From contig CAJUAE010000009.1 of assembly GCA_910583965.1 (NCBI GenBank), positions 1-64,000 of the forward strand: DNA of 64,000 nucleotides, in the 5' to 3' direction. How positions within the stretch are numbered: the stretch's first letter is position 1; every line of letters begins with the position of its first letter. Below are positions 18,194-26,347 of this stretch, piece after piece. A program made the translations under genes and the position numbers. Under the pieces are notes generated by a model that searched no databases, had not been told where the DNA came from, and saw only the letters and a list, made by a program, of their open reading frames with translations. The stretch comes from an uncultured Lachnospiraceae bacterium. GTDB taxonomy: Bacteria > Bacillota > Clostridia > Lachnospirales > Lachnospiraceae.

Positions 18194-20395
18194 ATGAGAA
18201 ATACTTTTGGGACAGTGATCTTTCCTTTTGTGATGTGTGTGGTATTTTGGCTGGTATGTCGTTCAAAATCAAAGGGGAAAAAAGTCGCAGCACTCATAAT
18301 GATTTTAACCACTGCTGTTGAATTGATAGCAGCATTGAGTCTGATGTACTTTGACTTGCGGGGAATGTTGTCTGGCATCTGCGAAATTGCAGGGGTAAGT
18401 AGTCTTGGATTGCATTTTATGTACACAGGATTTCGCGGCATATTTGGAGCGGTGACTGCTTTTGCCTGGTTTATGACAGCGCTGTTTTCATATACATTTA
18501 TGAAAAATGACATCAATGTCATAAGATATGATATCTTTAATTTGCTGACGCTTGGCGCAACAATGGGTATCTTTTATGCCGCTGATTTGTTTACTTTGTT
18601 TTTTTTCTTTGAGATGATGTCATTCACTTCTTTTATGTGGGTGGCACATAGGCAGACGCGCACATCACTGTATGCTGCTGGAACTTATCTTGGAATTGCG
18701 ATTGCAGGTGGCATGGCAATTCTAATGGGGCTTTTTATTGTGTATGAACGACTTGGAACGCTCTACTTTGATGAGATGTATGGGCATGCTGTAGCGTTGA
18801 TGGAGCGCGGTGAAAACCTTGGGTGGCTTTATGCAGCGGCGGGATGCATGTTTGTGGGTTTTGGTGCGAAGGCAGGAGCTTTTCCAGTACATGTGTGGCT
18901 TCCTGATTCGTACACAGAGGCACCTGCACCTGCGACAGCGCTTCTGTCGGCAGTGCTAAGTAAGACAGGGATATTTGGTATTTTGTTGCTGACACTGGAT
19001 GTATTGCCGACACAGGGCGGCTGGGGAGCATTTTTGTTAATTGTCGGTGTGGTTACAATGGCGGCGGGTGGTATTCGTGGAGTAATGTGTGGCAATCTCA
19101 AGACAACGCTTGCATATTCTTCTATGTCACAGATTGGATTTATTTTGACTGGTGTCGGAATGCAGTCGCTTTTAGCAGAGTTTTTGACAGTGTCTGCTGG
19201 TGCAGGAGATGCGAGCTCCGAAAAAGTATCGGAGATTGTTACAGTGTTTGGCATGGCAGTGAATGGAACCTTTCTTCACATGTTAAATCACTCTCTTGTA
19301 AAGCTTATTTTGTTTATGGCAGCAGGGATAATTTTTACGCATGTGGGCAGTTATGACTTAAATCAAGTGCGTGGTTTTGGGCGCAAAAAACCATTTCTGC
19401 TAATAACGTTTGTGCTTGCAGCGGCAGGGGTAGGAGGCATTCCTCTGCTGAATGGTTATGTGAGCAAGACACTTTTGCATGAAAGTATTGTCGAGTATGG
19501 AGCGTTGATTGCACTTATGGCGACAGACAGCACAGTGATAGCTGCTACTCCAGTGATGATAAAAGTTTCAGAGGGATTGTTTTTGTTTTCTGGCGGACTG
19601 ACAGTTGCTTATATGACAAAACTTTTTATCGTATTGTTTATTGAGAAAAATAGTGACAAAAAAGTACAAGAATCTTATGATGCAAAAAAGAACTATATGT
19701 CAATGTTGACAAAAGTGGCAATCGGTGTCTGTGCATTGCCAATTCCACTAATTGGAATCTTACCCAATATGGTTGCAAAGCCAATTGCTGAATATGGACT
19801 GGTACAGTTTGGGTTAAGTGCATTGTTAGAACATCATCAGGAGAATATGCACTATTATTCAATGGAAAATCTTTCTGGGGCGTTAATTTCTATTATTGTC
19901 GGTGCGATTGTATATTTGTTGATAGTGCGGTTTTGGATGTTGGGTAAATTCTTTTCCAATAAGCATGAGAACGGATATCGTGAGCTTTTTCCAACATGGC
20001 TTAATGTAGAAAAATATGTATATAGAGCAGTGTTTTATAGAGCAGTGCCATTTGTATTAGGGATTGTTGCAAGAATTTTGGATAGCATTGTGGATACGAT
20101 TGTTGTATTGCTTCGGAAAATAACTTATCGTGACCGCGCACTGCCTTATGAGCTGCCAGAAGGAAATTATATCACACATACTATCGGGATTAGTATGGAA
20201 CGTGTTCGGTTGCTGTATTATGCGGTGATGCGCAAAGAAGGTTATACGCCAAAAAATTATGCGCATAAGTTTGCAATGAAAAATATCGATCTTTTTGAAA
20301 ACTTTCATATTATTGAGCGCAGTTTATCATTTGGATTGTTTATGTTCTGTGTGGGACTTGTGTTGACTATGATTTATTTGTTGGTAGTGAATTAA
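18194..20395 (+). CDS. Antiporter-type proton-conducting subunit 4 (long, NuoL/MrpA-like)
   Basis: The 733-residue protein is longer than its three paralogues by about 230 residues, with extra C-terminal membrane helices and an amphipathic stretch that recalls NuoL/MrpA/HyfB. The motifs are FFFFEMMSFTSFMWV (glutamate), GFGAKAGAFPVHVWLPDSY (lysine) and LSAVLSKTGIFGIL. A C-terminal region from about residue 560 carries many basic residues and ends in one last membrane helix. AAGGAGGGG precedes the ATG. It ends the operon; a terminator follows about 120 bases later. No canonical MrpA C-terminal fusion was identified. Confidence 0.9.
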   Translation: MRNTFGTVIFPFVMCVVFWLVCRSKSKGKKVAALIMILTTAVELIAALSLMYFDLRGMLSGICEIAGVSSLGLHFMYTGFRGIFGAVTAFAWFMTALFSYTFMKNDINVIRYDIFNLLTLGATMGIFYAADLFTLFFFFEMMSFTSFMWVAHRQTRTSLYAAGTYLGIAIAGGMAILMGLFIVYERLGTLYFDEMYGHAVALMERGENLGWLYAAAGCMFVGFGAKAGAFPVHVWLPDSYTEAPAPATALLSAVLSKTGIFGILLLTLDVLPTQGGWGAFLLIVGVVTMAAGGIRGVMCGNLKTTLAYSSMSQIGFILTGVGMQSLLAEFLTVSAGAGDASSEKVSEIVTVFGMAVNGTFLHMLNHSLVKLILFMAAGIIFTHVGSYDLNQVRGFGRKKPFLLITFVLAAAGVGGIPLLNGYVSKTLLHESIVEYGALIALMATDSTVIAATPVMIKVSEGLFLFSGGLTVAYMTKLFIVLFIEKNSDKKVQESYDAKKNYMSMLTKVAIGVCALPIPLIGILPNMVAKPIAEYGLVQFGLSALLEHHQENMHYYSMENLSGALISIIVGAIVYLLIVRFWMLGKFFSNKHENGYRELFPTWLNVEKYVYRAVFYRAVPFVLGIVARILDSIVDTIVVLLRKITYRDRALPYELPEGNYITHTIGISMERVRLLYYAVMRKEGYTPKNYAHKFAMKNIDLFENFHIIERSLSFGLFMFCVGLVLTMIYLLVVN

Positions 20396-20516
20396 GGTAT
20401 AAAGTCTTTTGGGTTTAATATTTCGAGAAGATTTGAAGATGTTATTTGTAGAAAAGTGGGTTACTTTTTACGGGCTAGAAATGTGTAAGTACTATATATC
20501 TTGTGAGATATTAAGT

Positions 20517-20565
20517 ATACCAGATGATTCGAGAGAAACTATCTCTGGAATTGTCTGGTATTTTT
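20517..20565 (+). terminator. Rho-independent terminator of the antiporter operon
   Basis: ATACCAGA (20517-20524) pairs with TCTGGTAT (20554-20561), with an inner GAGA/CTCT pairing, and is followed by TTTTT. It lies about 120 bases after the last antiporter gene. Confidence 0.78.
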
Positions 20566-20620
20566 ATGTACACGGGCGCAGAAAATAGGTCACTAAAATA
20601 GTATATGGGAGCGACGAGTA
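20565..20620 (+). repeat. Terminator-associated repeat, family C, degenerate copy
   Basis: TATGTACACGGGCGCAGAAAATA followed by GGTCACTAAA and then CGACGAGTA resembles the start, middle and second stem of family C. It again begins at the terminator T-tract. Confidence 0.5.
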
Positions 20621-20639
20621 AAAGAATGAGCAAAAAAGA

Positions 20640-20698
20640 TTGACATATATAGACAATCGATATATAATCAAAAATATAATATATAGACTATCTATATA
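20640..20698 (+). promoter_or_regulatory. padR promoter with two operators
   Basis: TTGACA (20640-20645) and TATAAT (20663-20668) are spaced by exactly 17 bases, a consensus promoter. A perfect dyad TATATAGA-CTA-TCTATATA lies at 20680-20698, and a near copy TATATAGA-CAA-TCGATATA at 20646-20664 fills the space between -35 and -10. Two such dyads fit autoregulation by a dimeric PadR repressor. Confidence 0.85.
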
Positions 20699-20761
20699 TA
20701 GAGTCGATGGTGGGAAAACTTAGAAAATTTATTTAACGATTTTAAAAGAAAGGAGTTTCAA

Positions 20762-21088
20762 ATGGCAGTTGACAAATCATTAATATCAGGGAGTACATCT
20801 ATGTTAATTTTGCGTCTATTGGAGGATAGGGATATGTATGGTTATGAGATGATTGAGACGCTCGAGGAAAAGTCAAACAATGTATTTACTTTAAAGGCGG
20901 GAACACTCTATCCGCTTCTGCATGCCCTTGAGGAAAAAAATTATCTAACTTCATATGAGTGTGAGGCGAATGGAAAGGTACGCAAATATTACAGCATTAC
21001 AAAAGGTGGCAAAAAATATCTCAAATCAAAAAAAGAGGAGTGGAACGAATACCAGACAGCAGTTTTAAATGTGCTAGGTATGGCATAA
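20762..21088 (+). CDS. PadR-family transcriptional repressor
   Basis: The 108-residue protein is a short PadR winged helix: LILRLLEDRDMYGYEMIETLEE, then LKAGTLYPLLHALEEKNYLTS, and a wing with GKVRKYYSITKGGKKYL. Members bind dyads as dimers and usually repress their own operon. GAAAGGAG precedes the ATG. The next gene (FtsW-like) starts 33 bases later, and the promoter upstream carries matching dyads. The effector is unknown. Confidence 0.94.
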   Translation: MAVDKSLISGSTSMLILRLLEDRDMYGYEMIETLEEKSNNVFTLKAGTLYPLLHALEEKNYLTSYECEANGKVRKYYSITKGGKKYLKSKKEEWNEYQTAVLNVLGMA

Positions 21089-21121
21089 AAGATAAATTTA
21101 AATGGAAAGGAGAAATATGAT

Positions 21122-22405
21122 ATGGAAGAATTTATTAAAACATTAACGGAACAAATCCGTTGCGTTAGAGCGCGGGAAGGTGTGGCACGTGAGCTTTCCA
21201 ATCATATTATCGATCAGACGGAAGCGTATGAGCGAACGGGTATGACGCATGATCAGGCGCTTGAGCGAGCGGTGCATGAGATGGGCGACCCAGTGGAAAT
21301 TGGTATTTCTATGGATAGAATCCATCGGCCACAGACTGACTGGAAAATGTTGGTGCTTACAGTGTTTTTAAGTGCCGCAGGGCTTGTGTGTATGATACCA
21401 GTTTTTGGGATAAATTATATAATTTCCAGACAGTTGATTTTTACGCTTGCTGGATTTGGAGTTATCATCGCAGTCTATTTTTTAGACTATAGTATTTTGG
21501 GACGAACTGGGATTGCAGCAGGTATGATATTAACAGGAATATTTTTGTTAGGGAAACATTATTATTTTCAGACTATCAATGGACGGATACCAGCAATGTC
21601 AAGTCTAGTATATCTGTATGTACCTATATTTGCAGGAATCTTGTATCAGCTGCGCAAAAAGAAGGCGAAAGCTGTAATTTTGGCAATCGGGACTATTGGA
21701 ATAATTTGTATGTTGACATTCTATTTTTCACACAGTTTAACGGTGGCAGGCAATATTTTTTTGTGCATGATAGTTTTACTTATTGCTTCAGTTGCAAAAG
21801 GAATGTTTGTCAAAGGTAAAAAGTATATCGCTAGATGCATTGGTTTTGTGGTAATTTTACTGACTGTGTTTTTTGGCTGGCTATTTTGGTCAAATAGAGA
21901 TTCACTTCACGTTCTGCGCCTTGTCGCATTTTTTAATCGAAATCAGTATCAGGAGGCAGAAGGATATTTTTACAAAATAATTCGAGATGTTCTGTATGGT
22001 TCTAAATTGATAGGAACTGGCAATATTGCATATTTTGATGATTATTATTTTCCGGGGCTTAAAGAGGGGGGATTGGTGCCACTAGTGATTATCTATCGTT
22101 TTGGTTTTATTGTGGGAATTGTACTTTTGCTTTTGTTAATCGGTTTTATTTTGCGCGCAATCCATATTGTATATCGTCAGAAAAATCAGCTTGGTGTTTT
22201 GGTGTCCTTGGCATGTTTTCTTGTGCTTGGTGTCAATTGTGTTGAGGGAGTTTTAATCAGTGTTGGATTGTTTCCAATCACAACAGCCGCAATTCCGTTT
22301 TTGACACACGGAGGTAGTACGGTACTTGTCTATGCAGTGCTGATTGGATTGCTTTTCAGTGTTCATCGTCGTGAAAAGATACTTACACAGGAGGTAATGG
22401 AATAA
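21122..22405 (+). CDS. FtsW/RodA-like protein with N-terminal HAAS-type domain
   Basis: The 427-residue product begins with a soluble helical domain (about 1-70, with RAREGVARELSNHIIDQ and ALERAVHEMGDP) typical of the permease-prefix/DUF1700 type found with PadR regulators. About ten membrane segments of the SEDS (FtsW/RodA/SpoVE) type follow, ending with PFLTHGGSTVLVYAVLIGLL, close to the family PFISYGGSS motif. SEDS proteins polymerise glycan strands of peptidoglycan. It lies in a PadR-controlled operon, which suggests an inducible, non-housekeeping role. GGAAAGGAG precedes the ATG. Confidence 0.85.
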   Translation: MEEFIKTLTEQIRCVRAREGVARELSNHIIDQTEAYERTGMTHDQALERAVHEMGDPVEIGISMDRIHRPQTDWKMLVLTVFLSAAGLVCMIPVFGINYIISRQLIFTLAGFGVIIAVYFLDYSILGRTGIAAGMILTGIFLLGKHYYFQTINGRIPAMSSLVYLYVPIFAGILYQLRKKKAKAVILAIGTIGIICMLTFYFSHSLTVAGNIFLCMIVLLIASVAKGMFVKGKKYIARCIGFVVILLTVFFGWLFWSNRDSLHVLRLVAFFNRNQYQEAEGYFYKIIRDVLYGSKLIGTGNIAYFDDYYFPGLKEGGLVPLVIIYRFGFIVGIVLLLLLIGFILRAIHIVYRQKNQLGVLVSLACFLVLGVNCVEGVLISVGLFPITTAAIPFLTHGGSTVLVYAVLIGLLFSVHRREKILTQEVME

Positions 22406-22560
22406 GTTGTCTATATAATTTTTGCCAATGAGTGACTTTTGCTTGATGTTAAGAATGTAAGATAGGCTGTAGCTTAGCATCTGCGGAGGCATATGGAAAT
22501 GATTTTAAGAATAGAACTGTTACAGCAGGAACTTACCAACTATAAAATGCTGACAGTTAA

Positions 22561-22593
22561 CCCCCTAACAGTTATAATCGTTAGGGGGTTTTT
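22561..22593 (+). terminator. Rho-independent terminator
   Basis: CCCCCTAAC (22561-22569) pairs with GTTAGGGGG (22580-22588), followed by TTTTT. It would end the padR-ftsW transcript. Confidence 0.93.
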
Positions 22594-22636
22594 ATGCACA
22601 CGGACGCACACGAATACCCAAGTGAAATTTGTCAGT
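22593..22636 (+). repeat. Terminator-associated repeat, family C, internally deleted copy
   Basis: TATGCACACGGAC is followed by CACACGAATACCCAAGTG and AAATTTGTCAG. The end matches the extended 3' part of the copies at 31963 and 56180, but the two-stem middle is missing. It starts at the T-tract of the terminator. Confidence 0.65.
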
Positions 22637-23096
22637 AATATCTTGTAGGTTAAATACAATATAATTTAAAGAGACAATCCCAATTGAAGTGTGTTTGGTT
22701 TCATGTTATAATAATCTCCATATATCATATAAATCTCCATTCCGCCGCCTTTCAGTTGGCGGCACAAATAGTTATGAAAGTGGTTCACACCTTCAAGTTT
22801 TCGTGTTATAATAGATCCGATTTTATAAGGCATTCCCGGCATCAATGTCAGATGCCCCCACCCATTTGTTGTTGATGTGCAGGTGCGCCTCTTTTATCAA
22901 GGTGGGAATACTCTTATTCAGGTTCACAGTGTGAGCCTTGTTTTTGTATCTATTTCACGTTTTTGGCTTAATTTACTTTCTTTCACACTATCTCTTAAAG
23001 TTTTCTTTGTACTTGCCTTTGCGGCGGATAGGAAAATTCCTTGCAAATTTATACAAAGAACTTTGGAGTGTTATAAATAAAATAAGGAATGAAAAT
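22637..23096 (+). other. Intergenic region, 460 bases
   Basis: No convincing gene. A hairpin GCCGCC-TTTCAGTT-GGCGGC near 22744-22763 is followed by TTCACACC, which recalls the reverse strand of family D. TTATAATA near 22807 could be a -10 element, and CCCGGCAT with GATGCCCC near 22837 may form a stem. The frame of the following SGNH gene is open back to 22938, but that part has no ribosome site and an unlikely composition. Confidence 0.4.
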
Positions 23097-24281
23097 ATGG
23101 AACAGAGTTTAAAAAAATATGTAACAACATGGGGAAATGCGATTTCAATTGCGGACAGGCGCCCGGAAAACTATGCTAAGGATTTGACGTTACGTTATCC
23201 AATTCGTCCAATGTTTGACGGAGATAGTATAAAAATAACCCTTGATAATTTCTGTGGTACAGAGCCTGTGACAATAACTCGTGTGTTTGTGGCAGACAGT
23301 GCGGACTCTGCGCGCGCGATTGTGGAGGAGACTAGCACGCCTGTCACATTTTGCGGCGATAGCAGTGTGACCATACCAGCAGGGGAAGCGATAGTAAGCG
23401 ATGCAATTCCTTTTTCTGTTGTGCGCGGAAATGACATTAGTGTCAGTTTTTATCTTGGTGAATTTACACAGATGCGCTCTGCAGTATTGATTACAGGTCC
23501 ATTATCCAAGGGATATTATGCGGTGGGAGATTATGCGCAGCGCAGTGTGTTACCATTAGATTTTACAAGAAATACAAACTGGTTTTATTTTTTAAGTAAT
23601 GTGGAATTATATACAGAGAGCACAAACAGGGCAGTGATTTGCTATGGAGATAGTATTACCTCACAGGCATGGCCTGATTATTTGACATTGCGATTATTTC
23701 AGGAAGACATTACACATACTGCGATTGTGCGACGTGCAGCAAGCGGAACACGTATTTTGCGACAGTATGATAATATTACTTACGATTCTTATGGATTAAA
23801 AGGTTCAATTCGATTTCCAAGAGAGGCAAAAGTAAGCGGTGCGGACAGTATTATTATACAGCATGGAATTAACGATATTATTCATCCAGTAGGGACAGAG
23901 GTCAATCCATTTCGGCCGTGGAGTGATTTGCCGACAGCAGATGAGTTGATTCAAGGGTTGCGGCAATATATCACACAGGCAAAGGAATATGGACTTAAAG
24001 TATATATGGGAACGTTGCTTCCAATCTATGGCTGGCGAACCTATGAGCCGTTTCGAGATGAACTTCGCTGTGCAGTAAATGAGTGGATTCGCAAGACAGC
24101 AGAAATTGAAGGATGTATTGACTTTGATAAAGCACTTTGTGACAGTGCCAATCCGGCGGCATTTGCAAAGGAGTATGACAGTGGGGACCACCTGCATCCA
24201 TCTTTGGCAGCATATGAGCGTATGGCGGCGGAAGTGCCAGAAAGTCTTTTAAGGTTACTGTCCATTTGTCCACCAAAATAA
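23097..24281 (+). CDS. SGNH/GDSL-family hydrolase
   Basis: The 394-residue protein has an N-terminal beta-rich domain (about 1-165) of the kind seen in carbohydrate esterases, then an SGNH domain. Visible blocks are G184-D185-S186 (nucleophile serine) in ICYGDSITS, the ASGTRIL glycine block, QHGINDI (GxND), and D364/H367 in DHLHPSL. It should hydrolyse acyl or acetyl esters on sugars or lipids. No signal peptide is visible, so it is probably cytoplasmic. AAGGA lies 8 bases before the ATG at 23097. It stands as a single gene. Confidence 0.88.
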   Translation: MEQSLKKYVTTWGNAISIADRRPENYAKDLTLRYPIRPMFDGDSIKITLDNFCGTEPVTITRVFVADSADSARAIVEETSTPVTFCGDSSVTIPAGEAIVSDAIPFSVVRGNDISVSFYLGEFTQMRSAVLITGPLSKGYYAVGDYAQRSVLPLDFTRNTNWFYFLSNVELYTESTNRAVICYGDSITSQAWPDYLTLRLFQEDITHTAIVRRAASGTRILRQYDNITYDSYGLKGSIRFPREAKVSGADSIIIQHGINDIIHPVGTEVNPFRPWSDLPTADELIQGLRQYITQAKEYGLKVYMGTLLPIYGWRTYEPFRDELRCAVNEWIRKTAEIEGCIDFDKALCDSANPAAFAKEYDSGDHLHPSLAAYERMAAEVPESLLRLLSICPPK

Positions 24282-24419
24282 TAAAATCGTGTGTCAAAAT
24301 GTTCACATATTAGTATTTTGCGTGCGAGTATGTTGGCTATACTTTTGTTGAACGAAATGATACCAAAATCAGGTGCGCATAAACAGTAATTTTTAAAAGC
24401 AATATAAGGAGACATAAAA

Positions 24420-25010
24420 ATGCCCACATTACTATTTATCAATGCATGTGTGCGTGGTAGAGATTCAAGAACATTAGTTTTGGCAGAGCATCTACTTGCA
24501 TGTATCAAGGAAGCAAACAGTCAGGACATGGCATTTCAAATAGAAGAAATCCGTCTTTCTACAGAAAATTTGCTTCCGCTAAACTATGAACGACTTTTGC
24601 GTAGAGAGGAACTTCTAGCAGCCGGTCAGCTTGGGGATTCTATGTTTGATTATGCCAATACGGTTGCACAGGCGGATATGTTAGTAATTGCAGCACCCTA
24701 CTGGGATATGTCATTTCCAGCTTCTCTAAAGATATTTTTTGAGGCGGCAAGCGTGGAGGGAATTACATTTACATATGCTAAGGACGGAACTCCTGTTGGG
24801 TTGAGTGCAGCGGATGATATGTATTACGTGACAACCAGCGGAGGCTATATTGGAGACTGTAATTTTGGCTTTGAGTATGCCAGTGCACTCTGTAAACTTT
24901 ATGGTATACAAAATACACATTTTGTCAGTGCACAGGGGCTGGATCTTGATGGAGCAGATGTACAGGCGATTTTAGAGGAAGCCTGCAACGGGGAGATACA
25001 ACATTATTGA
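24420..25010 (+). CDS. FMN-dependent NAD(P)H oxidoreductase, AzoR-like flavodoxin fold
   Basis: The 196-residue protein matches the FMN-dependent azoreductase / NADH:quinone oxidoreductase family: an N-terminal strand with INACVRGRDSRT (phosphate loop), LVIAAPYWDMSFPASLKIFFE, and TTSGGYIGD near the flavin. Such enzymes reduce quinones, azo or nitro compounds with FMN and NAD(P)H in the cytoplasm. AAGGAG precedes the ATG. The next gene starts 14 bases after its stop, so it may be co-transcribed with the VWA-MoxR cassette. Confidence 0.9.
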   Translation: MPTLLFINACVRGRDSRTLVLAEHLLACIKEANSQDMAFQIEEIRLSTENLLPLNYERLLRREELLAAGQLGDSMFDYANTVAQADMLVIAAPYWDMSFPASLKIFFEAASVEGITFTYAKDGTPVGLSAADDMYYVTTSGGYIGDCNFGFEYASALCKLYGIQNTHFVSAQGLDLDGADVQAILEEACNGEIQHY

Positions 25011-25023
25011 TGGAGGTGGCTTT

Positions 25024-26316
25024 GTGGAAGCAATGGAGGAACTTGCGGCAAAAGTTTGGAGACTGTCGCGTGATAGACTTTTGATTCATCTGCGTTTTCT
25101 TGATGTGGCGCTTTCTAGCCTAGAATTTCAGGCACAATCGGGAAGTGGACAAGTTTTGTGTGATATGAGTGTACCAAGAGCAGTGGTAATTTTTTATGAC
25201 CCAGCAGTGCTACTTCGGCTTTATAAGACCAATCCAAACAATGTTACAAGGTTGCATTTGCATATATTACTACATTGCATTTTTGGACATTCCTACAAGT
25301 ATGATAAGGTGGAACAGGAATTGTGGAATATTGCGGCAGATATGGCGGTGGAAAATACAGTGCTAGGATTGCAAGTTTCTGGACTTGAGACAGAGCGTGA
25401 CGAGGAGCGTCGAGAGATACTTGATCAGTGGAGAAAGTGTGCAGGAGCGTTAACTGCAGATAGAATCTATAGGAAATTGAAAGAGAACAGGCTAAAAAGT
25501 GAGGAATTGCTGGCGCTGGAAAGCCTTTTTTGCCGCGATGTGCATGACCGCTGGAAACCAGCAGAGACACTTGAGATAACAGAGGCGCAGTGGAAAAAAA
25601 TTAGCGAGCGTATTCGGGCTGAATTAAAATCATTTTCAGGAGATAAATCGGATGATAAAAGTCTGTTGCAAAATCTTGAGGAGGCAGTGAAAGAAAACTA
25701 CGATTATGGGGACTTTCTGCGAAAATTTAGCGTGTCTGGTGAGGAGATACAGATCAATGATGATGAATTTGATTATGTATATTATATGTATGGATTATCA
25801 CTTTACGGAAATCTTCCGTTAGTAGAGCCACTTGAGTATAAAGACATCAACAAAATTAAAGAGTTTGTGGTGGCTATTGACACATCTGGTTCCTGCCGCG
25901 GAAGCATAGTACAAGCGTTTTTAAACAAAACGTATCATATACTAAAAAGCAGCGAAAATTTTTTTCGCAAAGTTAATATTCATATTTTGCAATGTGATTC
26001 AGAAGTGCGTCGTGATACGAAGATTACAAATGATGAAGAATTTGAGTGTTTTATGCGGGAAGGGCAACTGGAAGGATTTGGGTCTACTGACTTTCGGCCC
26101 GTGTTTGACTATGTGGATAAAGCTGTGGAAAGTGGAGCGTTTGAAAATCTAAAAGGGTTAATTTATTTTACAGATGGATATGGTGTGTTTCCGGCACAGA
26201 AACCGTCACATGGTTATGATACAGCATTTGTGTTTCTGGAAGACAATTATGAGAAACCGCCAATACCACCATGGGCAATCAAGCTTGTACTTCCAGTGGA
26301 GGAGCTTGAGGAATGA
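25024..26316 (+). CDS. VWA-domain protein with degenerate metallopeptidase-like N-terminus
   Basis: The 430-residue protein has an N-terminal domain like the putative metallopeptidase region of DUF2201 proteins. The expected HExxH is here H80-I-L-L-H84 followed by H89, so the catalytic glutamate is missing. The C-terminal VWA domain starts at about 280 with the MIDAS motif D286-T-S-G-S, and has FGSTDFRP and YFTDGYG as the later metal-site segments. VWA proteins of this type act with MoxR ATPases, one of which follows at 26348. GGAGG precedes the GTG start. The protein is cytoplasmic. Target unknown. Confidence 0.85.
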   Translation: MEAMEELAAKVWRLSRDRLLIHLRFLDVALSSLEFQAQSGSGQVLCDMSVPRAVVIFYDPAVLLRLYKTNPNNVTRLHLHILLHCIFGHSYKYDKVEQELWNIAADMAVENTVLGLQVSGLETERDEERREILDQWRKCAGALTADRIYRKLKENRLKSEELLALESLFCRDVHDRWKPAETLEITEAQWKKISERIRAELKSFSGDKSDDKSLLQNLEEAVKENYDYGDFLRKFSVSGEEIQINDDEFDYVYYMYGLSLYGNLPLVEPLEYKDINKIKEFVVAIDTSGSCRGSIVQAFLNKTYHILKSSENFFRKVNIHILQCDSEVRRDTKITNDEEFECFMREGQLEGFGSTDFRPVFDYVDKAVESGAFENLKGLIYFTDGYGVFPAQKPSHGYDTAFVFLEDNYEKPPIPPWAIKLVLPVEELEE

Positions 26317-26347
26317 AAAAGAATGAAAAAAGAAAGGGAGATTGCGC

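Noticed and set aside
22938..23096. N-terminal extension of the SGNH hydrolase by 53 residues with a hydrophobic stretch
   Set aside because: No ribosome site at 22938, and the ATG at 23097 has one at proper spacing. The extension looks like translated intergenic AT-rich DNA.
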